33,769 bases of DNA from JABSQH01 sp039177505 (GTDB taxonomy: Bacteria; Actinomycetota; Acidimicrobiia; Acidimicrobiales; Ilumatobacteraceae): NCBI GenBank assembly GCA_039177505.1, contig JBCDFR010000041.1, positions 1 through 33,769 of the forward strand, given 5' to 3'. The position numbers and the translations under genes are program-made. The notes beneath the pieces were generated by a model. That model had not been told where the DNA came from and did not search any database. It worked only from the letters and a program-made list of their open reading frames with translations. Below, in pieces: positions 15,398 to 23,732 of this stretch (within the stretch, counting starts at the first letter, position 1; the number at the start of each line of letters is the position of its first letter).

Positions 15398-18300
15398 CTA
15401 CCGCGCGATCGCGCAGACCTCGTCGAGGGCGGCGGGCCAGTCGGCCACGGGGAGTTCCTCGGCTGGTTGGCCGGCCCGAGCGTGTACCACGACCCCCCCG
15501 ACCGTCGGTTCGTCGACCACGGCACCGAGCGCGACGCCGTACGCCGCCAACTGCAGGCGATACCGTGCGCTGCGCTCGGCGGAGCGGCCCGACCAGCGGT
15601 CGGTCTTGTAGTCGACGATGACCAAGCCGCTCGGCGTTCGTACCAGGAGATCGACGTAGCCCTCGATGACACGATCGTCCAGCGGGGCGGCAACGAACAG
15701 CTCGCGCCAGTGTTGGGCGCCGTCGGCGGCGGCGCGCACGACGGTTGCCTGGCGGATCGATTCGACGAGGTCGATCACTTCGTCGACGTCGGCCCCGACC
15801 CCTTCCGCAGTGCTGTAGGCGGTGGCCAGGTCGGCGATATCGGCGCCGGACCGTAGGTCGCCGCGCTGCAGCACTGCGTGCACGGCACGGCCGATGTTGG
15901 TGCCGTACCGACCACGGCGCCATGGCGGCCGATCGTCGGCAGGTGCGTCTTTGGCCAATCCAGGATCATCGGCCTCGGCGGCGATCTCGGTCCCTTCGCC
16001 TGCTGCGAGGCGCGTGGCGGCGATGGTCGTGGGACGGTGTGCGCGGCGCATCGTCCGGCGATGCTCGTCGGCCCACGTCGACTCGTCGAGCCACTCGAGC
16101 TCGGTGGGGGGAGCTGACGCGGGCGGTCGGAGGTCGCGGCGCCACAACGGCGTGGTGGCGCCCCCGATTGCCGGGTCGGCCGCGCCGCCGACCCACAACA
16201 GTTCGGCTGCCGTCAGGCGCGACTGATCGGTGTAGTCGCTGTTGTTCACGGCTGGTGCCATGCGGTGCAACGACACCACGAGATGATCGACGGCGCGTGT
16301 GCACGCCACGTACAGCAACCGCCGCCGTTCGGCGTCGCTGAATTGTTCTTCGATCGGGGCGCGTTCATCGAAGAGTCCATCGTCGCCCCGCCCGGTCAGC
16401 ATCCAGGTCGTATCGGTCCAGACGACGCCTGCCGTCGGTAGCGGCCGAGGCTGGGTGGTCATCCCGGCAACGATGGTGATGGGAAACTGCAGTCCCTTGG
16501 CGGCGTGAATCGTCATGACCCGCACCGCGTCGTGATCGGTCTCGGGCAACACCACGTCGTCGACACGGAGGTCGGCCGCCTGGCGATAGGCCCAGGCGAG
16601 GTAGCGCCGAATACCGCGCCCTCCTGCATCGGACCATGCTCGGGCGCGTTCGAGCGTGAAGCGAATCCGTCGCCAGGCGTCGGCGGGATCCGATCCGGCG
16701 AGCGCTAGGTCGACGACGCGACGCTCGTCGGCGATCGCGGCGATCAGGTCGGACGGGGGCAGCACCGGCACGCGTTCGGCGACCGTACGGAGGTGGGCGA
16801 GACCATCGGCCACACGGTGGCGTTCGAGTCCGCTCGGTGGATCGACCCACACGTTGAAGGTGCCACCAGCGTTCGCCCATTCGTACAGCTCGGGGTCGCT
16901 GCAGCCGTAGAGGGGCGTGCGCAACACCTCGACAGCGGCCAGCGCATCGGTGGTGTCGTCGGCGGCCCGCAGGGTGAGCAGCAGCTCGCGGACACCAGGC
17001 GATGCGTAGACGACCGACGAGTTCTCGGCCCGGTAGTCGATGCGCGCGGCCTCGAGGCTCGCTTCGAGCGCAGGCAGCGACAGACGGGTCGGAAGCAGCA
17101 CCGTGATGTCGCCGGGCCGGCACGGACGCAATGCCTCACCGTCGCCGTCGGCGACCTGCCATCCGGTGGCGAGTGCCGTCGTGATGGCTGCAGCCACCTC
17201 GTCGGCTTCGCGGGCTCGGAGCGCGTCGGCCGGGCCGGCGTCGTCGGGTGTGGCCCGCCGATCGCCGCGCCGCAGGTCGTCGTGGCGATCGACGCCGAGC
17301 GCATGTACCGATCCATGCCCGCGCAACGCCGCCGGCCGCGCTGCGATCAAGGGGGTGTACCCCGGCTGACGGTCGGGCTCGGCGCGAATCAACTCGCCGA
17401 ACACGTCGTTCGCGAAGTCGATCACCGCCGCGGTCGAGCGGAAATTGGCGGTGAGCCCGACCTCGTCGGCGCCGACCTGTGCAGGAGCACGCAGGTATTG
17501 GGCGATGTCTGCGCGCCGGAATCGATAGATCGACTGTTTCGGGTCCCCGACCATGAACAGCCGGCCGGCAACGGGCTGGAGGCCACGCCAGTCGGTGCCG
17601 TGGGCGGGGTCGTCGGGTGGTGCAGTGATCCGGACGGCGAGCTCGAGCTGAATGGGATCGGTGTCCTGGAACTCGTCGAGCAGGAGCCGGGTGTACCGGT
17701 GGTGCAGCTCACGCCGCACGCTCGGGTGGTCGCGCACCAGTCGGCGGGCGACGACGAGTAGGTCGTGGAACTCGAGGCCACCGTTGGCGATCCGTTCGCG
17801 AGCGCCATCGAGCACGAAGCGTCGGAGCATCGCGCCGAGGAGCAGGCGTCGTTGTTGGCGAATCGAGTCGACCAACTCGGTGGCGACGGTTCCGACATGG
17901 CCCTCCGCATTCCGCAGCGCGTCGAGTTGATCGGGGCCATCGGCGCCGTGTGCTCGCTTCCACTTGGCCTTCGACCCTTTGGATGCCATACGTGATGGAG
18001 CGCATCGGTCGGCCAGGCGGGCGATGCCGTCGAGACGCGGGCGAAGGTGCGGACTGTCGAGGAGCCGGGCGTTGTCGATGATCTCTTCGACGACGCTCAG
18101 TTGACGGTCGTCGACAGGCACGTCGAATCCGACGACATCGCTGATCGCCGTGCGCAGCGGTTCGAGGTCGAGTACGGGGACGTCGGGCACCGACGGATCG
18201 ACCAGCAGCTCGACGAGATCCCAGTTGGCTCGGAAGTCCTCGGCGATTCGCCGCATTCCGCGCTGGATACCGAAACCGTCGAACTCACACAGCTCCACCA

Positions 18301-18802
18301 GCAGTCGGCCACCAGCGATCGGCCCGCCCTCGGGCTCGACCTCGGCGAGCAGTGATGCGAGCAGGTCGTCCCACGCTGCGTCGAAGGCAACGGCACTCTC
18401 GATTTCGTCGAGCACCGTGAATCCCGGTGGAACGCCGGCGGCGAACGGCGAATCGTTGATCAATCGACGGGCGAATGCGTGCAGCGTGCCGATCGGCGCT
18501 TGGTCGAGCGCGTCGGCTGCGGCGGCTGCGGCGGGGGTACGGGCGTGATCGAGTGCGCTGCGCAGCCGGCCGCGCAGCTCGGCGGCGGCGCGTTCGGTGA
18601 AGGTGATCGCCGCGATCGAAGTGATCGGCACGCCCGACTCGACGAGACTGACGACGCGTCGCACGAGGGCATGGGTCTTGCCCGAGCCAGCACCCGCGTC
18701 GACGAACAGCGTCGTGTCGAGGTCGTGGGCGATGCGTTCCCGATCGGCCGCGTCAGGCGGTTGTGGGGCTTCGTCGAGGATCGACAGCTGTTCAGCAGTC
18801 AT
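15398..18802 (-). CDS. addA: AddA-like helicase-nuclease (UvrD/RecB family)
   Basis: A 1134-residue superfamily 1A helicase fused to a RecB-type nuclease. Walker A DAGAGSGKT lies at residues 35-43, followed by ITFTERAAAELRGRL (motif Ia), LLLDEFQDTDPIQLELA (motif II), GDPKQSIYRFRRADI (motif III) and VMTIHAAKGLQFP (motif V). VACTRAVDHLVVSLHR is motif VI. The C terminus has GRAVHAVLQ and GYVDLLVRTPSGLVIVDYKTD, the nuclease D...DYK with Lys1066. It would act in double-strand-break resection before RecA loading. The ATG at 18802 lies 11 bp inside the end of the addB-like gene. It could also be named RecB-like. Confidence 0.88.
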   Translation of the reverse strand: MTAEQLSILDEAPQPPDAADRERIAHDLDTTLFVDAGAGSGKTHALVRRVVSLVESGVPITSIAAITFTERAAAELRGRLRSALDHARTPAAAAAADALDQAPIGTLHAFARRLINDSPFAAGVPPGFTVLDEIESAVAFDAAWDDLLASLLAEVEPEGGPIAGGRLLVELCEFDGFGIQRGMRRIAEDFRANWDLVELLVDPSVPDVPVLDLEPLRTAISDVVGFDVPVDDRQLSVVEEIIDNARLLDSPHLRPRLDGIARLADRCAPSRMASKGSKAKWKRAHGADGPDQLDALRNAEGHVGTVATELVDSIRQQRRLLLGAMLRRFVLDGARERIANGGLEFHDLLVVARRLVRDHPSVRRELHHRYTRLLLDEFQDTDPIQLELAVRITAPPDDPAHGTDWRGLQPVAGRLFMVGDPKQSIYRFRRADIAQYLRAPAQVGADEVGLTANFRSTAAVIDFANDVFGELIRAEPDRQPGYTPLIAARPAALRGHGSVHALGVDRHDDLRRGDRRATPDDAGPADALRAREADEVAAAITTALATGWQVADGDGEALRPCRPGDITVLLPTRLSLPALEASLEAARIDYRAENSSVVYASPGVRELLLTLRAADDTTDALAAVEVLRTPLYGCSDPELYEWANAGGTFNVWVDPPSGLERHRVADGLAHLRTVAERVPVLPPSDLIAAIADERRVVDLALAGSDPADAWRRIRFTLERARAWSDAGGRGIRRYLAWAYRQAADLRVDDVVLPETDHDAVRVMTIHAAKGLQFPITIVAGMTTQPRPLPTAGVVWTDTTWMLTGRGDDGLFDERAPIEEQFSDAERRRLLYVACTRAVDHLVVSLHRMAPAVNNSDYTDQSRLTAAELLWVGGAADPAIGGATTPLWRRDLRPPASAPPTELEWLDESTWADEHRRTMRRAHRPTTIAATRLAAGEGTEIAAEADDPGLAKDAPADDRPPWRRGRYGTNIGRAVHAVLQRGDLRSGADIADLATAYSTAEGVGADVDEVIDLVESIRQATVVRAAADGAQHWRELFVAAPLDDRVIEGYVDLLVRTPSGLVIVDYKTDRWSGRSAERSARYRLQLAAYGVALGAVVDEPTVGGVVVHARAGQPAEELPVADWPAALDEVCAIAR

Positions 18803-21746
18803 CGGCGTCCTCCCCGGCCGGATCCGGCGGTGCGAACCAACGCGCCGCCCGCTGGTCGTGACGCTTGTCGAGCCAGGCTCGGTGCAGCTCGCCAGTACCC
18901 AGCCCGTCGGGTTCGCAGTACGGGCAGTCGACGTACAGCCGCCAACCCGGGCGCGCCGGATGATTCGGGAACCATCCGGCCTCGATGCCATCGACGGTGT
19001 GGGCAATGGCGTCAGCAGCGCGTGTCATGGTCGGGGCGTCGAAGTCGATGCCGACACGGCGGTAGTCGTTGCCAGCAAAGAACCCGTACTCGGCACGCAC
19101 CGGGGCAGTGGACTCGGCGGACTGCGCAGCGGCAGTGGCGTAGGTGGCCAGCTGAAAACGGCGACCCCCGAGGGTGGGGTCGTCGCTGTCGAGTCCGCGT
19201 AGGTCGCGGTCGCTACCGGTCTTGTGATCGGTGACGATCACCGAGCCGTCAGCGCTTTGATCGATGCGATCGATGCTGCCGCGCATTCGGAGTCGGCGCT
19301 CGTCCGGGAGTTCGATCGAGGCGTCGTCGAAGGCGACCTCAGATCCCGATATGTGGCTGTGGCGAGCGGCGACGAGTGTGCTGTCGGCCGCGAGCCAGCC
19401 GAGCAGGTCGTCGCGCATCTCGTCGCGGTGGTCGGCCCATGAGGCAGGACGACCCACCCGACCGCGCTGCTCGAGGTCGGCGCACACCGCGTCGAAGGCA
19501 TCGAGCAGGGCATGTCGATGCTCGCCGCCCCACCCCGACGGACTCGGTTGGGGAAGGTCGCCCACCAACACAGCCCGATGAAACCGGTCGAGCGCGGCGT
19601 GGAGCGCGGTGCCGCGGTCGACGGGCTGGAGATGGAGGTTGCCGCCGACCTCGTCGAGCGCCGACACACCGAGGAGGTACCGCACAAAGTAGGCGTGTGG
19701 ACATCGCGCCCACTGCTCGAGCCGACTCGGCGACAGCGGTGCGGCACGGACGGTGAGCGACGGCAGGTCGACCGCACTGAGATCGCCATCAAACTCGGTG
19801 AATCGCGCCCTCGCCCGCGCCCTGGTCAGTTCGGCGCCGCGGCGCGTGATCGGATCGACGTCCGCGCCCAGATCGTCGAGCGTGGCGCCAGCTCGCTGGC
19901 GGGCCAGCACGCTGCGCCACCGATGTTCGGCGGCGCTCGCCGGAAAGTCGACGGTGAGCAGGCCGCCGGTGGCCGACGCGACATGTTGCGCCTGCTCGCC
20001 GAACCATTGCCGAATCCACGGCGATGGAGTGCGTTCGGCGGTATGGCGGAGGTCGCCACGCGGTGCGGTAATGGTGATGGCACATCGCTCGACGAGTTCG
20101 TCGAAGCGTCGACGCAGCTCGCGTGTGTGGTCGTCGCTGGTGGGAAGACCGGCTGCGAGCCGACGTCGGTCGTCGAGGATCGGGTCGGGCGTCGGCCGCG
20201 GCGGGAGTGTGGTGTCGGCGGCGCCGACGACGATGGCGGCATCGGCATCGATGCCGAGCGTGCCCTGCAGCGAGCACACGGTGACGCCGTGCCCGATGCG
20301 ACCTTCCGTTGTCGGCGCATCGTCGATCTCGCCGGCGAGGGCGAGCGCAAACCGCGTCCGCGAGACCGGTCGGCGGGCGTCGAGCAGGTCGAGATCGGCG
20401 ATGTGCTGCAGCGCCAGGTCGAGGGCCTCGTCGGCGCGCACCTCGGGTTCGGCGAGATGCGTGCGGTAGTCGGCGCCGAGGAGGCGCGTCAGTTCGTCGC
20501 GCGCCCACTGCGCCCACTCGGACCAGGATCGCCCCTGGTCGTCGAGTGCACGCTCGAGCTGACCCACGAACTCCAGCAGCGAGGTCGCGGCCGGACCCCA
20601 TCGGGGATCGTCGCGATACGGGTCGAGGCGGTCGTGCCAGTCGTCCGGTCCGATGACCCCGGCCAGCCGCGCGACGCGTTCCCATTCGGCGGTTGGGGCG
20701 AGCTCGCCGTGGCTGTAGATCGGTGCGCCGGCCAACATGGCGAACACCTCGCGCCGGCGCACGCCGTGTCGTGCGAGGTCGAGGAGGTCGAGTAGCACCC
20801 GCGGTGCAACACGCTCGTGCAGAGGGGTGCCACCGCGCCCGTTCCAGGCGATTCCGGCCGCCTCGAGGTGGTGCACGAGGAGGCGGGCGTATGGCACGAG
20901 GGTGGGCCACGCCACGACGATGCGGTCGAGCGACACCCCCTCGCGAGCCAACCCGACGACGGATCGTGCGGCCCAGCGGCACTCGTCGTCGGCATCGGTC
21001 GTGGAGATGATGATCGGTTCCGGCGGCGTCGGCGCAACGGGTGCGGCCGCAGCATGGCCGCCGATGCTCGACGAGGCGAGACGGTCGACGAGATCGGTCG
21101 CCGCTGCCGTGATGATCAGGTGCACGTCGGTTGCCGCACCGATCGTGGCAACCAGCTCGATGGCCCGACCGTCGAGCCTTTCGATGAGGTAGACGACCAT
21201 GGGCTGGGGCGCGTGTTGGCCGGTGTGCACCGCGTCGATCGCCGCAGCGAGTGCATCGGCCTCGTCGTACCACCCCTTCGACAGCCGATCGTGGGCGTCG
21301 GCGACCGTGTTGGCCAACGACGCCGCTTGCGGAGTGCCGGTGACGAGTCGACGCACGGCATCGTGGCCGGCGACGCGCAGCTCGCGGTAGGCAGCTCGTA
21401 CCGCACGGATTGACGTCGGATGCAACGCTGCGTCGCCCAGCTCCCCGGGTTGCTCTCGGAGCGCGTCGGCGAGGACTTGGTCGAGTACTGGGTTCGTGGC
21501 CGCGAGGCGTCCGGCGAGCATCGGATGCCCGGACCCCAATTCGGCTGCGAGGCGACCGATGGTCGGGGCGTTGACCCCGGCGATGCCGGTGCGCCCGAGC
21601 GTGCGCCGGGCCATCACGCCACTCGTGGCATTCGGCGCCAACAGCGTGACCGGGGCCAGCGGGTCGCCGGCCTTCAGCATGGAGACGGCCTGCGCCAGAG
21701 CGCGCGGCGCCCACCGTGCGGAGGTCAGCGTGTGCGTGATGGCCAT
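18792..21746 (-). CDS. addB: AddB-like nuclease with degenerate motor domain
   Basis: A 984-residue partner of the preceding helicase. The N-terminal half keeps a helicase-like outline (APRALAQAVSML, VTLLAPNATSGVMARR, SLQGTLGIDADAAIVVGA) but has no GxGKT Walker A, so the ATPase is probably dead, like RecC. The C terminus has the nuclease motifs RMRGSIDRIDQ and VIVTDHKTGSD. Cys682 in WARCPHAYF with Cys941 and Cys944 in VDCPYCEPDG match three ligands of the AddB iron-sulphur staple; the residue expected six later is Gly950. The ATG at 21746 has TACGCT 8 nt upstream; it begins 25 bp after the GHMP kinase stop. Known family: AddAB resects breaks until it meets a Chi-like site. Confidence 0.8.
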   Translation of the reverse strand: MAITHTLTSARWAPRALAQAVSMLKAGDPLAPVTLLAPNATSGVMARRTLGRTGIAGVNAPTIGRLAAELGSGHPMLAGRLAATNPVLDQVLADALREQPGELGDAALHPTSIRAVRAAYRELRVAGHDAVRRLVTGTPQAASLANTVADAHDRLSKGWYDEADALAAAIDAVHTGQHAPQPMVVYLIERLDGRAIELVATIGAATDVHLIITAAATDLVDRLASSSIGGHAAAAPVAPTPPEPIIISTTDADDECRWAARSVVGLAREGVSLDRIVVAWPTLVPYARLLVHHLEAAGIAWNGRGGTPLHERVAPRVLLDLLDLARHGVRRREVFAMLAGAPIYSHGELAPTAEWERVARLAGVIGPDDWHDRLDPYRDDPRWGPAATSLLEFVGQLERALDDQGRSWSEWAQWARDELTRLLGADYRTHLAEPEVRADEALDLALQHIADLDLLDARRPVSRTRFALALAGEIDDAPTTEGRIGHGVTVCSLQGTLGIDADAAIVVGAADTTLPPRPTPDPILDDRRRLAAGLPTSDDHTRELRRRFDELVERCAITITAPRGDLRHTAERTPSPWIRQWFGEQAQHVASATGGLLTVDFPASAAEHRWRSVLARQRAGATLDDLGADVDPITRRGAELTRARARARFTEFDGDLSAVDLPSLTVRAAPLSPSRLEQWARCPHAYFVRYLLGVSALDEVGGNLHLQPVDRGTALHAALDRFHRAVLVGDLPQPSPSGWGGEHRHALLDAFDAVCADLEQRGRVGRPASWADHRDEMRDDLLGWLAADSTLVAARHSHISGSEVAFDDASIELPDERRLRMRGSIDRIDQSADGSVIVTDHKTGSDRDLRGLDSDDPTLGGRRFQLATYATAAAQSAESTAPVRAEYGFFAGNDYRRVGIDFDAPTMTRAADAIAHTVDGIEAGWFPNHPARPGWRLYVDCPYCEPDGLGTGELHRAWLDKRHDQRAARWFAPPDPAGEDADDC

Positions 21747-21754
21747 CGTCGACC

Positions 21755-21760
21755 AGCGTA
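21755..21760 (-). promoter_or_regulatory. Probable -10 element for addB
   Basis: On the - strand TACGCT ends 8 nt before the addB ATG, inside the end region after and at the GHMP kinase stop. It could let addBA be expressed apart from the upstream sugar genes. Confidence 0.38.
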
Positions 21761-21771
21761 CGAATGGGGTG

Positions 21772-22776
21772 TCACGCTGTGCGACCCACCGGGAGCACCA
21801 CACATCCGTCTGCGGAGAGTTGATCGGCCAGTGCCGCCCGGTGTCGGTCGTCGCGAGCGAGTGCCACGATCGACCCGCCTGAGCCGGTCGAGTTGGCGGC
21901 GCCGCCTGACGCGCGCACGATCTCCACCGAGCGCTGCTGGCCGGGCGTTGCCGTGGTGATGCTCAGTCGAGTGTCGAATGTGTCGTCGATCGCGTCGGCC
22001 AGGTCCGAGTGGGCGCCCCGTTCGATGGCGACGGCCGCCCGCCGAGCGCAGTCGGCGAGTGTCATCATCGCCGCAACCACGCGCTCGTCGCCGCTACGAA
22101 AGCGGGAGCGGAGGTCGTTGTGCGGGACATGGCTCGGTTCGGCCTCGTGTGGCCGCGTTGCGACGACGAGGGACGAGAGGTGTTCCCACGGAACAGGGCG
22201 ATACGACCCCGCTGCGAGCCCACCCACGATGCGCTGGTCGCCGACCCCGAACTCCATCAGCACTGGGTGGGCGTACGCCTGCACGACCCGGTCTTGCAAA
22301 CCGGCTCCGATGTCGAGCTCGTCGGTCTCGACCGAGAGAGCCAGCGAGGCCAACTCGTCTTCCGACGGGAGAGCGAGCTCGTTGATGTCGTACAGACACC
22401 GCAGGGCCGCAATGGCGATCGCCGAGGAACCTCCCAGACCCACCGACCTCGGAATCGAGGTCGAGAGCCTGATGGTCACGGGCCGGGGCTGGTGCTCGGT
22501 GTGCGCGGCGAAGCGACGGAGCGTGGCCAACAGCAGCGGTCGGCTCCCGCGATACCCGAATCGGTCGACGTGTTCGGTGAGGTCGCCCCAGGTGGCAAAG
22601 GTGTCATCGGCGGTTGGTCCCGGATCGATCTCGAAACGTGCGTGCGCGTCGATCCGCACCGTCGCACGGCAGGCATCGACGGGAACCGCGACGACGGCGC
22701 CGCCGTAGCCGTCGGAGGGATTGCCGGCGATCGCGGCCCGCGCCGGACAGTGGTGCTGAACGGAGCGGGCAGTCAC
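21772..22776 (-). CDS. GHMP-family sugar kinase, glucuronokinase-like
   Basis: A 334-residue small-molecule kinase. The N terminus has ARAAIAGNPSDGYGGAVVAV, close to the GNPSD motif of plant glucuronokinases. The ATP loop is IPRSVGLGGSSAIAIAAL, and GGAANSTGSGGSIVALA is the C-terminal GHMP motif. Substrate is probably a sugar or uronic acid phosphorylated at C1; mevalonate- or homoserine-type substrates are less likely from the GNPSD motif, but this is inference. The GTG at 22776 overlaps the rpe stop by 4 bp, fixing the start and implying co-translation. A longer frame continues upstream through rpe but is not coding. Confidence 0.8.
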   Translation of the reverse strand: MTARSVQHHCPARAAIAGNPSDGYGGAVVAVPVDACRATVRIDAHARFEIDPGPTADDTFATWGDLTEHVDRFGYRGSRPLLLATLRRFAAHTEHQPRPVTIRLSTSIPRSVGLGGSSAIAIAALRCLYDINELALPSEDELASLALSVETDELDIGAGLQDRVVQAYAHPVLMEFGVGDQRIVGGLAAGSYRPVPWEHLSSLVVATRPHEAEPSHVPHNDLRSRFRSGDERVVAAMMTLADCARRAAVAIERGAHSDLADAIDDTFDTRLSITTATPGQQRSVEIVRASGGAANSTGSGGSIVALARDDRHRAALADQLSADGCVVLPVGRTA

Positions 22777-23453
22777 ACGGCCGCGTGTGCGCGTTGGCGG
22801 AGATCGTCGACGGCGTGGGCCAGGCCCGCTGGATCGCGATACAGCGCGCTCCCGGCGACGAGCACGTTGGCGCCGGCTGCGGCCGCTCCAGCGATCGTGT
22901 CCGGGCCGATGCCGCCATCGACCTCGACGTCGATCGACCTGCCGCGGCCAGCGCGTTCGATCATCGAGCGGACCTCGGCGATCTTTGGTTCCATCGAGGT
23001 GATGTACCGCTGTCCGCCGAAGCCTGGGTTGACGGTCATCACGAGGACCATCTCCACGAGGTCGAGGACGTTCGCAATATGGCTCGCCGGTGTCGCCGGA
23101 TTGAGGGCGACCGCAGCGGCTGCGCCGAGGTCGTTGACCTCCCCGAGCACGCGGTGCAGATGGGTGCAGGCTTCGGCGTGCACGATCAGGCGCCGGCACC
23201 CCGCATCGATGTACTCGCGAGCCATCGCCTCCGGCGTGTACACCATGAGGTGGGCCTCGAACGGAATCGTGGCGTGTGGGCGACAGGCCGCGATCACGTC
23301 GGGGCCGAACGTGAGATTGGGGACGAATTGGCCGTCCATCACGTCGAACTGGATCACGTCGACGCCTGCCGCTTCGAGGGCCGCCACCTCCTCGCCGAGT
23401 TTGGCGAAATCGGCGGGCAGCACCGACGGAACGATCTGGATCGGCCGGCTCAT
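22773..23453 (-). CDS. rpe: Ribulose-phosphate 3-epimerase
   Basis: A 226-residue TIM-barrel enzyme that interconverts ribulose-5-phosphate and xylulose-5-phosphate in the pentose phosphate pathway. Motifs are IVPSVLPADFAKLGEEV, FDVMDGQFVPNLTFGP with the metal and catalytic Asp, FEAHLMV with the metal His, VNPGFGGQ, and IDVEVDGGIGPDT with the second catalytic Asp. All active-site residues look intact and length is normal. The ATG at 23453 shares ATGA with the stop of the upstream 73-residue gene. The downstream GHMP kinase starts within its stop codon, so three genes form a coupled unit. Confidence 0.95.
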   Translation of the reverse strand: MSRPIQIVPSVLPADFAKLGEEVAALEAAGVDVIQFDVMDGQFVPNLTFGPDVIAACRPHATIPFEAHLMVYTPEAMAREYIDAGCRRLIVHAEACTHLHRVLGEVNDLGAAAAVALNPATPASHIANVLDLVEMVLVMTVNPGFGGQRYITSMEPKIAEVRSMIERAGRGRSIDVEVDGGIGPDTIAGAAAAGANVLVAGSALYRDPAGLAHAVDDLRQRAHAAV

Positions 23454-23671
23454 GTCCCGCTCTCGTCTCGTTTTTCGGCATTCCACTCTTCGTCGGCCTC
23501 CGACCATGCATCGTTGCGCTCGTCGACACGTTCCTGCCAGCGCTCGGCCTCGGCCCGCGAGCCGTACGGCCCCATCGTCTGGGCGCCGGGCCCGCGCTCG
23601 CTGGCGCGGACAGCCCTGCCGTGCGAGAGATCCCAGTACCAACGCTCCCCGTCGCTTGATGGTCCGCTCAT
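23450..23671 (-). CDS. Conserved-type 73-residue protein of unknown function
   Basis: A 73-residue soluble, highly charged protein. ERWYWDLSHGRAVRASERGP and TMGPYGSRAEAERWQERVDE show an aromatic strand, a short linker with GPG, and an amphipathic helix, similar to small actinobacterial proteins that look like half of a SPOR-type domain. The acidic tail is rich in Glu, Asp and Trp. No transmembrane segment or signal is present. It is the first gene of the five-gene - strand run and its stop overlaps the rpe start (ATGA). On the - strand GACACT ends 8 nt before the ATG and is a weak candidate -10. Its function is unknown. Confidence 0.7.
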   Translation of the reverse strand: MSGPSSDGERWYWDLSHGRAVRASERGPGAQTMGPYGSRAEAERWQERVDERNDAWSEADEEWNAEKRDESGT

Positions 23672-23732
23672 GGGGCCCAGTGTCGCGCACCGTGTCGTGC
23701 GCGGCTGCGATCCGCGGACCAACGCACCGCAA

